A stretch of 10,284 bases of DNA, taken from NCBI GenBank assembly GCA_035253505.1, contig DATFCC010000221.1, forward strand, positions 1 to 10,284, read 5' to 3'. The stretch is from AWTP1-13 sp035253505. GTDB taxonomy: Bacteria; Pseudomonadota; Alphaproteobacteria; Rhizobiales; Hyphomicrobiaceae. Below are positions 1 through 6,561 of the stretch, one piece after another (the first letter of the stretch is position 1; every line of letters starts with the position of its first letter). The position numbers were made by a program, and so were the translations under genes. The notes beneath the pieces were generated by a model. It saw only the letters and a list, made by a program, of their open reading frames with translations, did no database searches and had not been told where the DNA came from.

Positions 1-231
1 GATGGGCGAGCCGCCGCGACCGCCCCACTCCTTAGCCCAAGTAATCCCAGCGTAGCCCGCGTCCGCCTTCTTGGCTTGCCAGGCCTTGGCGCGCTTGCGG
101 AACTCGGGGTCCTCGTTGCCGGCGCGATAGACCATGCCGGCACCGGGATCGCGCGGCTTGGCGTTCTTGCCGAGGAAGTCGCGCACGCCGGCCCGGAACT
201 CGGCCTCTTCGGGAGTATCGTCGAAGTCCAT
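1..231 (-). CDS. Acyl-CoA dehydrogenase, large-subunit type (N-terminal part, runs off the left edge)
   Basis: Only the first 77 codons are inside the window. They begin at an ATG (231-229) preceded by a good Shine-Dalgarno sequence (GAGGAG). The protein opens MDFDDTPEEAEFRAGVRDFL, the helical N-terminal domain of flavin acyl-CoA dehydrogenases. At residues 62-74 it has GITWAKEWGGRGG, close to the WPKEYGGRG signature of the larger FadE-type subunits such as mycobacterial FadE26 and FadE29. The family oxidises acyl-CoA thioesters at the alpha-beta bond using FAD and passes electrons to ETF. The gene lies 10 bases after the stop of another dehydrogenase on the same strand, so the two are almost certainly co-transcribed and may form one heteromeric enzyme. 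The substrate cannot be told from this fragment. The FAD-contact and catalytic residues lie beyond the edge. Confidence 0.88.
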   Translation of the reverse strand, partial: MDFDDTPEEAEFRAGVRDFLGKNAKPRDPGAGMVYRAGNEDPEFRKRAKAWQAKKADAGYAGITWAKEWGGRGGSPI

Positions 232-241
232 TCTGCGCTCC

Positions 242-1357
242 TCAGATTGGGGCGTTGGCCGTCTCGAGCTGGGTGATGAGCCGGTCCTTCCACAGGCGCG
301 TGCTGCCCAGCGCCAGCGAGAGCAGCTTCGCGCGCCGGTAGAACAGGTGGCAGTCGAAGGCCCACGTGTAGCCCATGCCGCCATGCACCTGGATGTTCTC
401 CTTGGCGGCCAGGAAGAACGCGTCGTTGGCGGAAATGCGCGCCGACGCCGCCGCCACAGGCAGCTCGGGCGCATTGCGCGCCAGCGCCCAGGCCCCGTAG
501 TAGGCATTCGACCGCGCCAGCTCGGTGGCGACATAGACATCGGCAAGCTTGTGCTTGATGGCCTGGAACGAGCCGATCGGACGGCCGAAGGCGTAGCGCT
601 CCAGCGCGTAGTCGCGCGCCATCTCCAGCGCCCGCTGCGCGCCGCCCACCTGCTCGAAGGCGAATAGCACCGCCGCGCGGTCCTGGATCCGGCGCAGCAC
701 GGCCTCGCCGTCGCCCGCGCTGCCCAAAGCCTCCGCCGGCGTGCTCTCGAAGGCGACGCGCGCGTGCGAGCGGCTCGGATCAATCGTCTCCACCGCCTCA
801 CGCGTCACGCCCGACGCCTTCAGGTCGGCGATGGCAAGCACGACGCCGCGATCAGCCTGCGCCACGACGATGGCCACGTCGGCCACATCCCCGTCCGGCA
901 CCGGCAGCTTCTCGCCACTCAGCGCGCCATTGCGGAAAGTCGTACGCAGCTTGCGGACGTCGGCCTTGCCGGGGCCTTCCGCCAGCGCCAGCGTGCCGAT
1001 CGCCTCGCCTGCGGCCAGCTTCGGCAGCCATGCCTTTTTCTGTGCCTCGCTGCCGGCCGCCAGGATCGCCTCGCCGGCAAGATAGGCCGAGGAGGAGAAC
1101 GGCACGGGGGCGATGGCGGAACCGATCTCCTCGGCGAGCACGCACAGTCCGAGATGACCCAGGCCGGCGCCGCCATACTCCTCCGGTACCGCCGCGCCGA
1201 TCCAGCCCATGCCGGCGATCTCTTTCCAGAGTGCCTTGTCGTAGGGCTCCGAGCCCTCGAGGATGCGGCGCGCCGATGTGGTGGGGCAGCGTTCGCGCAG
1301 GAATCTGCGGGCCTGCTCGCGCAATTCCTTGAGGTCGTCGCTGAAATCGAAATTCAT
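242..1357 (-). CDS. Acyl-CoA dehydrogenase, small-subunit type, lacking the usual catalytic Glu
   Basis: The 371-residue product has the full acyl-CoA dehydrogenase fold: a helical N-terminal domain (about 1-118), a middle beta domain (about 119-215) and a C-terminal helical domain (about 225-360). Diagnostic stretches are PEEYGGAGLG (58-67), RYAFGRPIGSFQAIKH (254-269) and the GGMGYTWAFDCHLFYRRA region (326-343). The place where medium-chain dehydrogenase carries its catalytic Glu (the YEGT motif) reads ALGST here, giving Leu350. My hand alignment to the alternative Glu of isovaleryl-CoA dehydrogenase (helix G) also gives a non-acidic residue, Ala. Such subunits are known in two-subunit FadE enzymes (for example FadE28/FadE29), where the larger partner supplies the base. 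The next gene, 10 bases downstream, is of that larger type. The start was chosen for the canonical MNFDFS opening; the Shine-Dalgarno sequence is weak. The substrate (fatty acyl, sterol side chain or other) is unknown. Confidence 0.9.
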   Translation of the reverse strand: MNFDFSDDLKELREQARRFLRERCPTTSARRILEGSEPYDKALWKEIAGMGWIGAAVPEEYGGAGLGHLGLCVLAEEIGSAIAPVPFSSSAYLAGEAILAAGSEAQKKAWLPKLAAGEAIGTLALAEGPGKADVRKLRTTFRNGALSGEKLPVPDGDVADVAIVVAQADRGVVLAIADLKASGVTREAVETIDPSRSHARVAFESTPAEALGSAGDGEAVLRRIQDRAAVLFAFEQVGGAQRALEMARDYALERYAFGRPIGSFQAIKHKLADVYVATELARSNAYYGAWALARNAPELPVAAASARISANDAFFLAAKENIQVHGGMGYTWAFDCHLFYRRAKLLSLALGSTRLWKDRLITQLETANAPI

Positions 1358-1448
1358 CGCGTGCGTTCCGTCCCCACCATGCCTCTTCCGCAGTCTCGCG
1401 CCGCGGCTCGCATCAGCTTAGAGCAAGTCCGCGCGCATGCGCCATGGT

Positions 1449-1458
1449 CAATCGATTG
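1449..1458. promoter_or_regulatory. 10-bp palindrome CAATCGATTG upstream of the acyl-CoA dehydrogenase pair
   Basis: This perfect palindrome lies about 92 bases upstream of the first dehydrogenase start. On the minus strand it overlaps a -35-like TTGACC (1451-1446). No convincing -10 sits at the expected distance, so I do not call a promoter. A TetR- or FadR-like operator is possible, but only position and symmetry suggest it. A second short palindrome, GCGCATGCGC (1433-1442), is nearby. Confidence 0.2.
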
Positions 1459-1486
1459 GGTCACAGCTCTCCGACCCAACGGCCGT

Positions 1487-1548
1487 CATGCCGCGGAGGC
1501 GGGCATCCACGCCAGAAGCTTGCGTGGATCTCCGCCTCCGCGGAGATG
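1487..1548. repeat. Large imperfect palindrome made of two smaller palindromes; probable dispersed repeat
   Basis: The left arm (1487-1512) and right arm (1522-1548) are inverted copies with a few mismatches and one single-base length difference, around a 9-base loop. Each arm is also partly self-complementary. In the left arm ATGCC and GGCAT flank a 9-base centre (1488-1506). In the right arm ATCTCCGC and GCGGAGAT flank CTCC (1528-1547). The start, CGTCATGCCGCGGAGGCGGG, resembles the family of dispersed palindromes of the form CGTCATTCCCGCGAAGGCGGG seen in many proteobacterial genomes; that comparison is from memory. The element lies between the stop of the dienelactone hydrolase gene and the start of the dehydrogenase gene, both on the minus strand, so it could end or attenuate the first transcript. 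Confidence 0.65.
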
Positions 1549-1564
1549 CCGTTGCAGCCGGTGC

Positions 1565-2302
1565 TCACCCTAGCCGGCGGCGGTAGAGGGCGATCAGCCG
1601 CTCCCAATGCCGCTCGGCAGCCGCCTTGTCGTAGATCTTGCGCTGGGGGAAGGCGAAGCCATGGTGCACGCCCGGATAGACCTCCAGCTCGCCCGGGCTT
1701 CCGGCGCGCTCGAATAGATTGCGCAGCTCAGCCACCATTGGCATCGGCGCCAGCTCGTCGATCTCGGCGCAGGCGATGTAAAGTTCTGCCTTGCCCTTGC
1801 CGAGGGTGAGGTGCGGGCTTTCCACCGCGTCGCTGACAAGCCAGGTGCCGTAGAACGAGGCGGCAGCGGCGACGCGGTCGGGATAGCGGGCGGCGGCGGC
1901 CAGCGCGTAAGGCCCGCTCATGCAGTAGCCATGCACGCCGACCGGCCCAGGCTTCACGCCTTCCTGCGCGTCGGCGAAGGCGATCATGGCGGCCACGTCG
2001 TCCATCACCGGAGGGATCGTCATCTTGGTGCGCACCGCGCGCATGCGCTGATGCTCCGGGCTGCCGTGCACCAGCACGTCGGGGCCGTACTTCGTATCGC
2101 GGCCGGCGCGGTAGTAGAGGTTCGGCAGCAGCACGCAGTAGCCGACGCTGGCAAGCCGCCGCGCCATGTCGCGCAACTCCTCCCGGACGCCCGGGGCATC
2201 CATCAGGAACAGCACCAGGGGATGCACCCCGCGGTCCGGCCGGCAGATGAAGGTTTCCATCGCCCCGTCCTTGGTGGCGATGTCCAGGGTTTGCTCGATC
2301 AT
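1565..2302 (-). CDS. Dienelactone hydrolase family protein (alpha/beta hydrolase)
   Basis: The 245-residue product matches the size and layout of the dienelactone hydrolase family, cytoplasmic alpha/beta hydrolases that typically open enol-lactones in chlorocatechol-type pathways but include many esterases of unknown substrate. The nucleophile elbow is HGYCMSG with Cys127. The likely acid is Asp182 (AEIDELAP) and the likely base His214 (YPGVHHGF), giving the family's Cys-Asp-His triad. The position of the Glu that primes the Cys in the Pseudomonas enzyme reads MDAPGVRE here, which suggests a distant branch. The frame stays open far upstream, but the start at 2302 is favoured by GGGAGAA eight bases before the ATG and by the typical MIEQTLDI opening. 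No other catechol-pathway genes are near, so the physiological substrate is unknown. Confidence 0.88.
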   Translation of the reverse strand: MIEQTLDIATKDGAMETFICRPDRGVHPLVLFLMDAPGVREELRDMARRLASVGYCVLLPNLYYRAGRDTKYGPDVLVHGSPEHQRMRAVRTKMTIPPVMDDVAAMIAFADAQEGVKPGPVGVHGYCMSGPYALAAAARYPDRVAAAASFYGTWLVSDAVESPHLTLGKGKAELYIACAEIDELAPMPMVAELRNLFERAGSPGELEVYPGVHHGFAFPQRKIYDKAAAERHWERLIALYRRRLG

Positions 2303-2310
2303 GGCGCGTT

Positions 2311-2317
2311 TTCTCCC
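2311..2317 (-). promoter_or_regulatory. Ribosome binding site GGGAGAA deciding the dienelactone hydrolase start
   Basis: On the minus strand GGGAGAA lies eight bases before the ATG at 2302. The reading frame continues open for about 660 bases further upstream as a shadow of the beta-helix gene, so this site is what fixes the start. Confidence 0.6.
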
Positions 2318-2339
2318 GGGAGGCGAGCCTACGCGAAAG

Positions 2340-2362
2340 GGGCGGGCGCCGTCACGCCGCCC
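2340..2362 (-). terminator. Possible terminator hairpin after the beta-helix gene
   Basis: The arms GGGCGGGCG (2340-2348) and CGCCGCCC (2355-2362) pair as an 8-bp stem with one bulged G and a six-base loop. Read on the minus strand, the stem is followed by CCTTTCGCG, only a very short T run. It is 54 bases past the beta-helix stop and 38 bases before the dienelactone hydrolase start. A second weak inverted repeat (GCCGGTC at 2365-2371, GACCGGC at 2395-2401) precedes it. In such GC-rich DNA short stems are common, so the call is tentative. Confidence 0.3.
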
Positions 2363-2415
2363 GTGCCGGTCAGATGCGCTTGATGAGGGTGCCAGACCGG
2401 CGGTAGCGACGATGC

Positions 2416-3870
2416 TCACCTGCCAGGCGCCGTGGACCGGGTGAGGGTGCCGGCCCGCTCCTGGCCAAGCTCGCGAAACCCGGCGAAATCCACGGACGTG
2501 CGTCCCCAGATGAAGTCGATCTTGCTCGAGCCCGCGTGCTGGTAGGTGTTGCCGTCGAAGCGATTGTCGCCGCTCTCGATGATCGCGTAGTTCTCCGAGC
2601 CGGGCTTGGCGTCGGAAACGCCCCCGGCGCTGCCGGCACCCAGGAAAACGACGTGATTGTTGTGCACGTGATTGTTGCGCGTCTTGTAATAGCCGCCGCC
2701 CTTGCGCGGCCGGTTCTGGTCGATCAGCATGATGGCCCGTCCGCCCGGGCGCACGGTGATGTGGTTGTTGTAGACCTGCGCGCCCTCCGACGCGGCGATC
2801 TGGATGTCCGGGCCCCAGTACCAGCGCGGCCGGTCCAGACCGTTCTCGCGCAGCGTGTTGTCGCGGATGACCGCCGTCTGGGACAGCTCTAGGAAGATGC
2901 CCGCGTCGTCGTTGAACTCGACGATGTTGCCCTCGAAAACCGTGTCCCGGCAGCGTTCGTCGCACCACAGGCCCGGTCCGCCGTTGTGATGGCTGTGGTT
3001 GCGGCGGAAGGTGACGCGCTCGCTGTCGGTGACCTTCACGCCACCGGCTTCCCAGGTGTAGTCGAAGCCGTAGATGTTGTTGGCCCAGATCTCGTTGCCC
3101 TCGAGGAGGATGTCGCTGCCGCCCGCCGTGGCGCCCAACTGCCCGTTGTGATGGATCTTGTTGTTGCGAATGGCGCCGCCGCTGCCGACCGACACGCCTG
3201 CGCCGCTGTTCAGGCGGAGCTCGCAGTCCTCCACACGCCAGCCGCGCGCCTCCTCACCCTGCACCGCGCCTTCCTGGGCCGGATTGAAGTATTTCTCAAC
3301 GGTCAGCCCGCGGATGTGGACGTTCGGCGAGATGCCGCGGAAGGCGAACCTGGTCGTCGAGACCTCCACGGTCCTGCCTTCCGGGTTGTCACCGATGGCG
3401 ATCTCGCCGCGTTGCCGGTCGTGGAAGAAGCGTCCCGGTGCGACAGCGTCTCTGTTTTCGACCTGCACCAGCGGCCGGCCGTCCATGAAGACGCCGATCG
3501 GATGCTCACAGATGCGGCCGAGCCGGCCGCACGTGCCGCGCTTGATGGTGCGCTGGTTCTGGTTGCCGGCGAGCCAGGAGGTGCCGCCGCGCCGGAACTG
3601 GGTCAGCGGAGCCGATCCGTTGAGGATGCTCCCCGGCTCGCCGATGAACTGCTGATCGGGCTTGGGATTGACGGACTGTCCGCGATGGATGCCCGGCTTG
3701 ATGCAGAAGACGGCGCCCGGCTGTGCGCCGTCGACCAGGGCCTGCAGCGAGGCACCGACGGGAACGTCGATGGCTCCTGGCGGGCAGGGGCTGGCCTGGG
3801 CGGCCGCGCTTGGCGACCCCCCAACGGCCAGGAGCGCGCACAAAACCAGGGCGCGCGTGCTCAACCTCAT
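2416..3870 (-). CDS. Exported right-handed parallel beta-helix repeat protein
   Basis: The 484-residue product starts MRLSTRALVLCALLAVGGSP and has a clear Sec-type signal peptide, probably cut after SAAA near residue 24, so it should be periplasmic or secreted. Residues about 183-440 are a run of parallel beta-helix coils rich in Asn and Gly, with ladders such as IRNNKIHHNG (234-243), LLEGNEIWANN (255-265), VTFRRNHSHHNG (286-297) and VFEGNIVEFNDDAGI (311-325). This fold is typical of pectate lyases, alginate epimerases and other polysaccharide-active proteins, but I see no residue set that fixes an enzyme class. Eight Cys are present, some perhaps disulfide-bonded. The start (3870) overlaps the stop of the upstream O-antigen ligase-type gene as ATGA, so translation is coupled. 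Activity on the polymer handled by that membrane protein is an inference. The frame stays open upstream, but only this start gives the signal peptide. Confidence 0.88.
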   Translation of the reverse strand: MRLSTRALVLCALLAVGGSPSAAAQASPCPPGAIDVPVGASLQALVDGAQPGAVFCIKPGIHRGQSVNPKPDQQFIGEPGSILNGSAPLTQFRRGGTSWLAGNQNQRTIKRGTCGRLGRICEHPIGVFMDGRPLVQVENRDAVAPGRFFHDRQRGEIAIGDNPEGRTVEVSTTRFAFRGISPNVHIRGLTVEKYFNPAQEGAVQGEEARGWRVEDCELRLNSGAGVSVGSGGAIRNNKIHHNGQLGATAGGSDILLEGNEIWANNIYGFDYTWEAGGVKVTDSERVTFRRNHSHHNGGPGLWCDERCRDTVFEGNIVEFNDDAGIFLELSQTAVIRDNTLRENGLDRPRWYWGPDIQIAASEGAQVYNNHITVRPGGRAIMLIDQNRPRKGGGYYKTRNNHVHNNHVVFLGAGSAGGVSDAKPGSENYAIIESGDNRFDGNTYQHAGSSKIDFIWGRTSVDFAGFRELGQERAGTLTRSTAPGR

Positions 3871-5246
3871 CTGTGCATGACGGGCAGGCGCCCGGCCCGC
3901 TCCCATCGGTAGATCATCGACGAGGCGATGCCGAAACCGAACAGGCACCAGAACCAGATGCCGACCATGGGCCCCTCGAGCGCCACGTCGAAGGACGCAT
4001 CGATGACGACAGCGAGCGCGTAGCAGCCGATCCAGATGAAGAGGTTCGCCCACCAATCGTCCCCATGCCGCCGCGCCAGCATCAGGCTGCGCGCCAGCAT
4101 GCCGAACCAGAGGAGGCCCGTGATGGCCCACAGCGCGAGGCCAGGCACGCCTGATCGCGCCAGCATGGTCAGGTGCGCATTGTGGGGGACGCGCACGAGC
4201 GGCGTGCCGAACTCCTTGCCCACCACGAACCCGTCCGCTTCCGCCAGGCTCATGCCGTACCCTTTGCCCGTCCAGAAGTAGGGGCCGCGGAAGGTATAGT
4301 CCTGGATCGCCTGCCACCAGCGCAGGCGCCAAAGCTTGGTTCCGTCCAGGTTGGAGGCGGAACTCGTGCCGACGATGCTCTCCAGGTTGTTGATGAGCTG
4401 GGACGGCCCGATGCTACGCCCGCCAGACAGCTCCACATCAAAGTCCACGGCCAGGGCGATGCCCAGAATGGCCAGGCCGACGATCAGCGGGGCAACCAGC
4501 CGGCGGATCTGTCCGCCGATGACGCAGGCAAGGAGGATCGGAATCACGCACGACAGCATGGCGCCGCGGCTGGGGGTTATCAGGGCCACGGCCGCCGCGG
4601 CCGAGCATCCCCACAGCACGCTCACCTTGCGCAGGTTGAGGATGGCGAAGACCACGGCTCCGGCGATGTGGATGGCAGCCTCGCCGAGCCGCACATAGAC
4701 GACCGTAACCCCCGACGTCGGCCATACCGGCATGGCCGCCTGGAACGTGGAGGTCACATAGTAGAGGCCGCCGCCGATCCAGCCGTAGAGCCAGGCGAAG
4801 CTGCCGTACCAATCGACCATCCATCGATGCAGCTCGGGCCGCTCCAGCAGCAGCGCGATGACAATGAACGCGTAGAGGCCGTACATCACGATGATGCTGT
4901 CGCGAACCGCGTCCAGGCCGTAGGTGCCGAAGGAGAAGGCAGTCTGCAGTCCCACGAGACAGGTCAGCACCGCCAGCGAGAAGCTCGCCGGGGTGGCGAG
5001 CATGGCGAACGCGCAACCCGACCGGTAGATCACCAGCAGGCCGAGCATCAATGTGATCTCGCCGATCAGGAGGGGCGGATAACCGACGTAGGCGAACCCC
5101 TTGCCGAGGGTGGCGTAGCCGGCCAGCACGATCAGCAGCAGGATGGCATACCGCTTCAGCCAGTCGACGGATGGCAGGGCGACGTGCGTCCGGGTCGCGG
5201 GTGCGGCAAGCCGGCTCGAATCAATCTGGCTGCCGATGGCGCTCAC
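3867..5246 (-). CDS. O-antigen ligase/polymerase family membrane protein (Wzy/WaaL type)
   Basis: The 459-residue product is an integral inner-membrane protein. About 11-12 hydrophobic segments lie near 31-50, 56-74, 86-106, 117-134, 148-165, 188-222, 230-267, 364-390, 399-418 and 424-445. A large hydrophilic loop spans about 270-362. The loop has the family pattern: TKLWRLRWWQAI (303-314), then FWTGKGYGMS (324-333), then VPHNAHLTMLARSGVPGLALW at 353-373, where His355 and His358 are candidate catalytic residues. TPSRGA (224-229) carries Arg227 in the position type that contacts the lipid pyrophosphate in WaaL. The family joins or polymerises undecaprenyl-linked glycans at the periplasmic face. 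Whether this member is a ligase or a polymerase cannot be told. The start is GTG (5246-5244) with a weak AGGA upstream. It overlaps the beta-helix gene by four bases. No glycosyltransferases or flippase are visible nearby. Confidence 0.85.
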   Translation of the reverse strand: MSAIGSQIDSSRLAAPATRTHVALPSVDWLKRYAILLLIVLAGYATLGKGFAYVGYPPLLIGEITLMLGLLVIYRSGCAFAMLATPASFSLAVLTCLVGLQTAFSFGTYGLDAVRDSIIVMYGLYAFIVIALLLERPELHRWMVDWYGSFAWLYGWIGGGLYYVTSTFQAAMPVWPTSGVTVVYVRLGEAAIHIAGAVVFAILNLRKVSVLWGCSAAAAVALITPSRGAMLSCVIPILLACVIGGQIRRLVAPLIVGLAILGIALAVDFDVELSGGRSIGPSQLINNLESIVGTSSASNLDGTKLWRLRWWQAIQDYTFRGPYFWTGKGYGMSLAEADGFVVGKEFGTPLVRVPHNAHLTMLARSGVPGLALWAITGLLWFGMLARSLMLARRHGDDWWANLFIWIGCYALAVVIDASFDVALEGPMVGIWFWCLFGFGIASSMIYRWERAGRLPVMHR

Positions 5247-5391
5247 GACCCGTCCTGTGCGGTCGAGACTGCGGCTGTCCGCGTGCTGCCGCCGACGAAT
5301 ACGCCACGATCAGGGAGACTTCAGCGCCAACCGCGCCGAAGGCTTAACGCGATTGGTTACCGGCGGATCGGCGCGCCAGCGCCGTTGCGGC

Positions 5392-5416
5392 AAGGGGTCT
5401 GATTCCCGGTCCCCTT
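5392..5416 (-). terminator. Hairpin just after the DinB-family gene; terminator-like or REP-like
   Basis: AAGGGG (5392-5397) and CCCCTT (5411-5416) are perfect inverted arms around a 13-base loop, beginning 12 bases past the DinB stop on the minus strand. The GGGGTCTGATTCCCGGTCCCC composition recalls REP-like palindromes. No long T run follows, so it is not a textbook terminator. A second small hairpin, CGGCGC/GCGCCG around GCCA (5369-5384), follows directly. The rest of the 5247-5427 gap shows no gene and no promoter I can defend for the ligase-type gene. Confidence 0.35.
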
Positions 5417-5427
5417 TCCAACACCCC

Positions 5428-5922
5428 CTATCCGAACGGCAGATCGGTATCGCCCGGCTTTGCGCCGCACTGCGTGAGCATGCAATGCACCTGGCCGCGA
5501 TGGTGGGTCTGGTGGTTGAAGTAGTGCATCACCAGCAGCGCCTTGGGCCTGGTCACGTCGCGTTTGGCGGAACCTGAGAACCAGGTGAGGTCGCCCTCCA
5601 GCCACGCGGGCTCGAGCGTCTTGGCCCAGCCGATGACGACATCGTCGAACTCGACCCGTGCGCGCTTGAGATCTTCCCACCGCTCGTAAAGGCGAGGCGA
5701 TTCCGGAATGCCTCCGCTCGGCCGCGGGGTGCCCTGGAAGCGGCTCATCCAGGTCCGGTCGGCCCACACCAGGTGATTCAACGTGCCGTGGATCGAGCCG
5801 AAGAATGCGCCGCGCTCCTGCTTGCGGGCAGCGTCATCGAGCCGATCGGCGGCGCCGTAGAGATTGGCATTCTGCCAGCGATTATAGGCCGCCATGGTGC
5901 GCACGTAGGCGGGCGTGATCAT
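5428..5922 (-). CDS. DinB-family four-helix protein
   Basis: The 164-residue product matches the DinB/YfiT-like superfamily, small four-helix bundles that bind a divalent metal through three His residues. The expected ligands are visible: His50 in TLNHLVWADR (47-56), and the HxxxH pair His137/His141 in HYFNHQTHHRGQVH (133-146). The opening MITPAYVRTMAAYNRWQN is typical of the family. Members include thiol-dependent transferases (bacillithiol, mycothiol) and DNA-damage-inducible proteins, but most have no proven role, and the sequence does not choose between these. The frame is open 126 bases further upstream; the start at 5922 is fixed by GGAGGT five bases before the ATG. The neighbour ndk is upstream on the same strand but is separated by a strong hairpin, so this gene may be transcribed alone or by read-through. 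Confidence 0.9.
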   Translation of the reverse strand: MITPAYVRTMAAYNRWQNANLYGAADRLDDAARKQERGAFFGSIHGTLNHLVWADRTWMSRFQGTPRPSGGIPESPRLYERWEDLKRARVEFDDVVIGWAKTLEPAWLEGDLTWFSGSAKRDVTRPKALLVMHYFNHQTHHRGQVHCMLTQCGAKPGDTDLPFG

Positions 5923-5927
5923 GTCGC

Positions 5928-5933
5928 ACCTCC
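5928..5933 (-). promoter_or_regulatory. Ribosome binding site GGAGGT deciding the DinB-family start
   Basis: A near-perfect Shine-Dalgarno sequence lies five bases before the ATG at 5922 on the minus strand. It excludes the longer reading that would begin at 6048 and run through the ndk terminator hairpin. Confidence 0.75.
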
Positions 5934-5995
5934 GCTTCCCGTTGCATGCGGGCAGTCCACGCAGATGATCGCGGAGCGACCCTGGCAGATGTACC

Positions 5996-6022
5996 CGGCG
6001 TCCCGTCGAGGGCGGGACGCCG
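5996..6022 (-). terminator. Perfect 10-bp stem-loop after ndk
   Basis: CGGCGTCCCG (5996-6005) and CGGGACGCCG (6013-6022) pair perfectly around the seven-base loop TCGAGGG. The hairpin begins 15 bases past the ndk stop on the minus strand. It is followed by GGTACATC rather than a T run, so it may work as a weak intrinsic terminator or as a 3' end-stabilising structure. Confidence 0.6.
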
Positions 6023-6037
6023 ATAAATGCGGCCGAG

Positions 6038-6460
6038 CTAGCCGACAATCTCGTTCGGCTTGAAGTTCAGGGCGATCTCGACGGCAGCGTTCTCGGGGCT
6101 GTCCGAGCCGTGCACGGAGTTGCGCTCGATGCTCTCGGCGAACTCCTTGCGGATGGTGCCGGCCGCGGCCTTGGCCGGATCGGTGGCGCCCATCACGTCG
6201 CGGTAGGCCTTGACGGCATTCTCGCCCTCGAGCACCTGCACCACGATCGGCCCGGAGGTCATGAAACGTACGAGATCGCCGTAGAAGGGCCGCGCCTTGT
6301 GCACCTCGTAGAACTTCTCGGCCTCGGTCTTGCTCCAGCGCACCCGCTTCTGGGCAATGATGCGCAAACCGGCCTTCTCGATCAGGGCATTTACGGCCCC
6401 GGTCAGGTTGCGTGCCGTGGCGTCCGGCTTGATGATGGAGAGGGTACGCTCGACGGCCAT
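6038..6460 (-). CDS. ndk: Nucleoside diphosphate kinase
   Basis: The 140-residue product is the usual length for bacterial Ndk, which transfers the gamma-phosphate of ATP to nucleoside diphosphates through a phosphohistidine and so balances NTP and dNTP pools in the cytoplasm. The opening MAVERTLSIIKPDA includes the conserved KPD (11-13). The catalytic site is RNSVHGSDSPENA (113-125) with His117 as the phosphorylated residue, and FMTSGP (66-71) is also conserved. The start at 6460 has GGAG about ten bases upstream. The frame is open for longer, but the family begins here. The gene is divergent from glyQ across 162 bases and has its own likely promoter (6500-6529). A perfect hairpin follows its stop. 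Confidence 0.98.
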   Translation of the reverse strand: MAVERTLSIIKPDATARNLTGAVNALIEKAGLRIIAQKRVRWSKTEAEKFYEVHKARPFYGDLVRFMTSGPIVVQVLEGENAVKAYRDVMGATDPAKAAAGTIRKEFAESIERNSVHGSDSPENAAVEIALNFKPNEIVG

Positions 6461-6499
6461 GCAAAGCTCCGCAGGGTGCTGGTTTCCGCTTGGTCGGCG

Positions 6500-6529
6500 C
6501 TTATAGCCCGCGCGCCCGGGCGCCTTCAA
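6500..6529 (-). promoter_or_regulatory. Likely sigma70 promoter of ndk
   Basis: Read on the minus strand, TTGAAG (6529-6524) and TATAAG (6505-6500) are separated by 18 bases. They match the -35 and -10 consensus at four and five positions. The -10 lies about 40 bases before the ndk start, giving a short leader. The spacer is very GC-rich. Confidence 0.5.
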
Positions 6530-6561
6530 GGCACACGGCGCCGGGCGGCCCGACAATCCGC

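Noticed and set aside
1423..1451. A promoter for the acyl-CoA dehydrogenase pair using TTGACC at 1451-1446
   Set aside because: The hexamer at the right distance (ACTTGC) does not resemble a -10. Only the palindrome overlapping it was kept, at low confidence.
764..1573. A 269-codon open frame on the plus strand opposite the acyl-CoA dehydrogenase
   Set aside because: It is antisense to a strongly conserved enzyme and ends in the palindromic gap with Arg/Cys-rich nonsense.
2303..2968. Upstream extension of the dienelactone hydrolase frame into the beta-helix gene
   Set aside because: The added residues are Arg/Gly-rich and lie in a shadow frame. The ribosome binding site at 2311-2317 marks the true start.
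2986..3912. A 308-codon open frame on the plus strand within the beta-helix gene
   Set aside because: It is opposite a gene with a signal peptide and clear repeats, and its own sequence is low-complexity Ala/Asp/Val typical of shadows.
4173..5402. A 409-codon open frame on the plus strand opposite the O-antigen ligase-type gene
   Set aside because: The product is Arg-, His- and Gln-rich with no hydrophobic core, whereas the minus-strand product is a coherent membrane protein.
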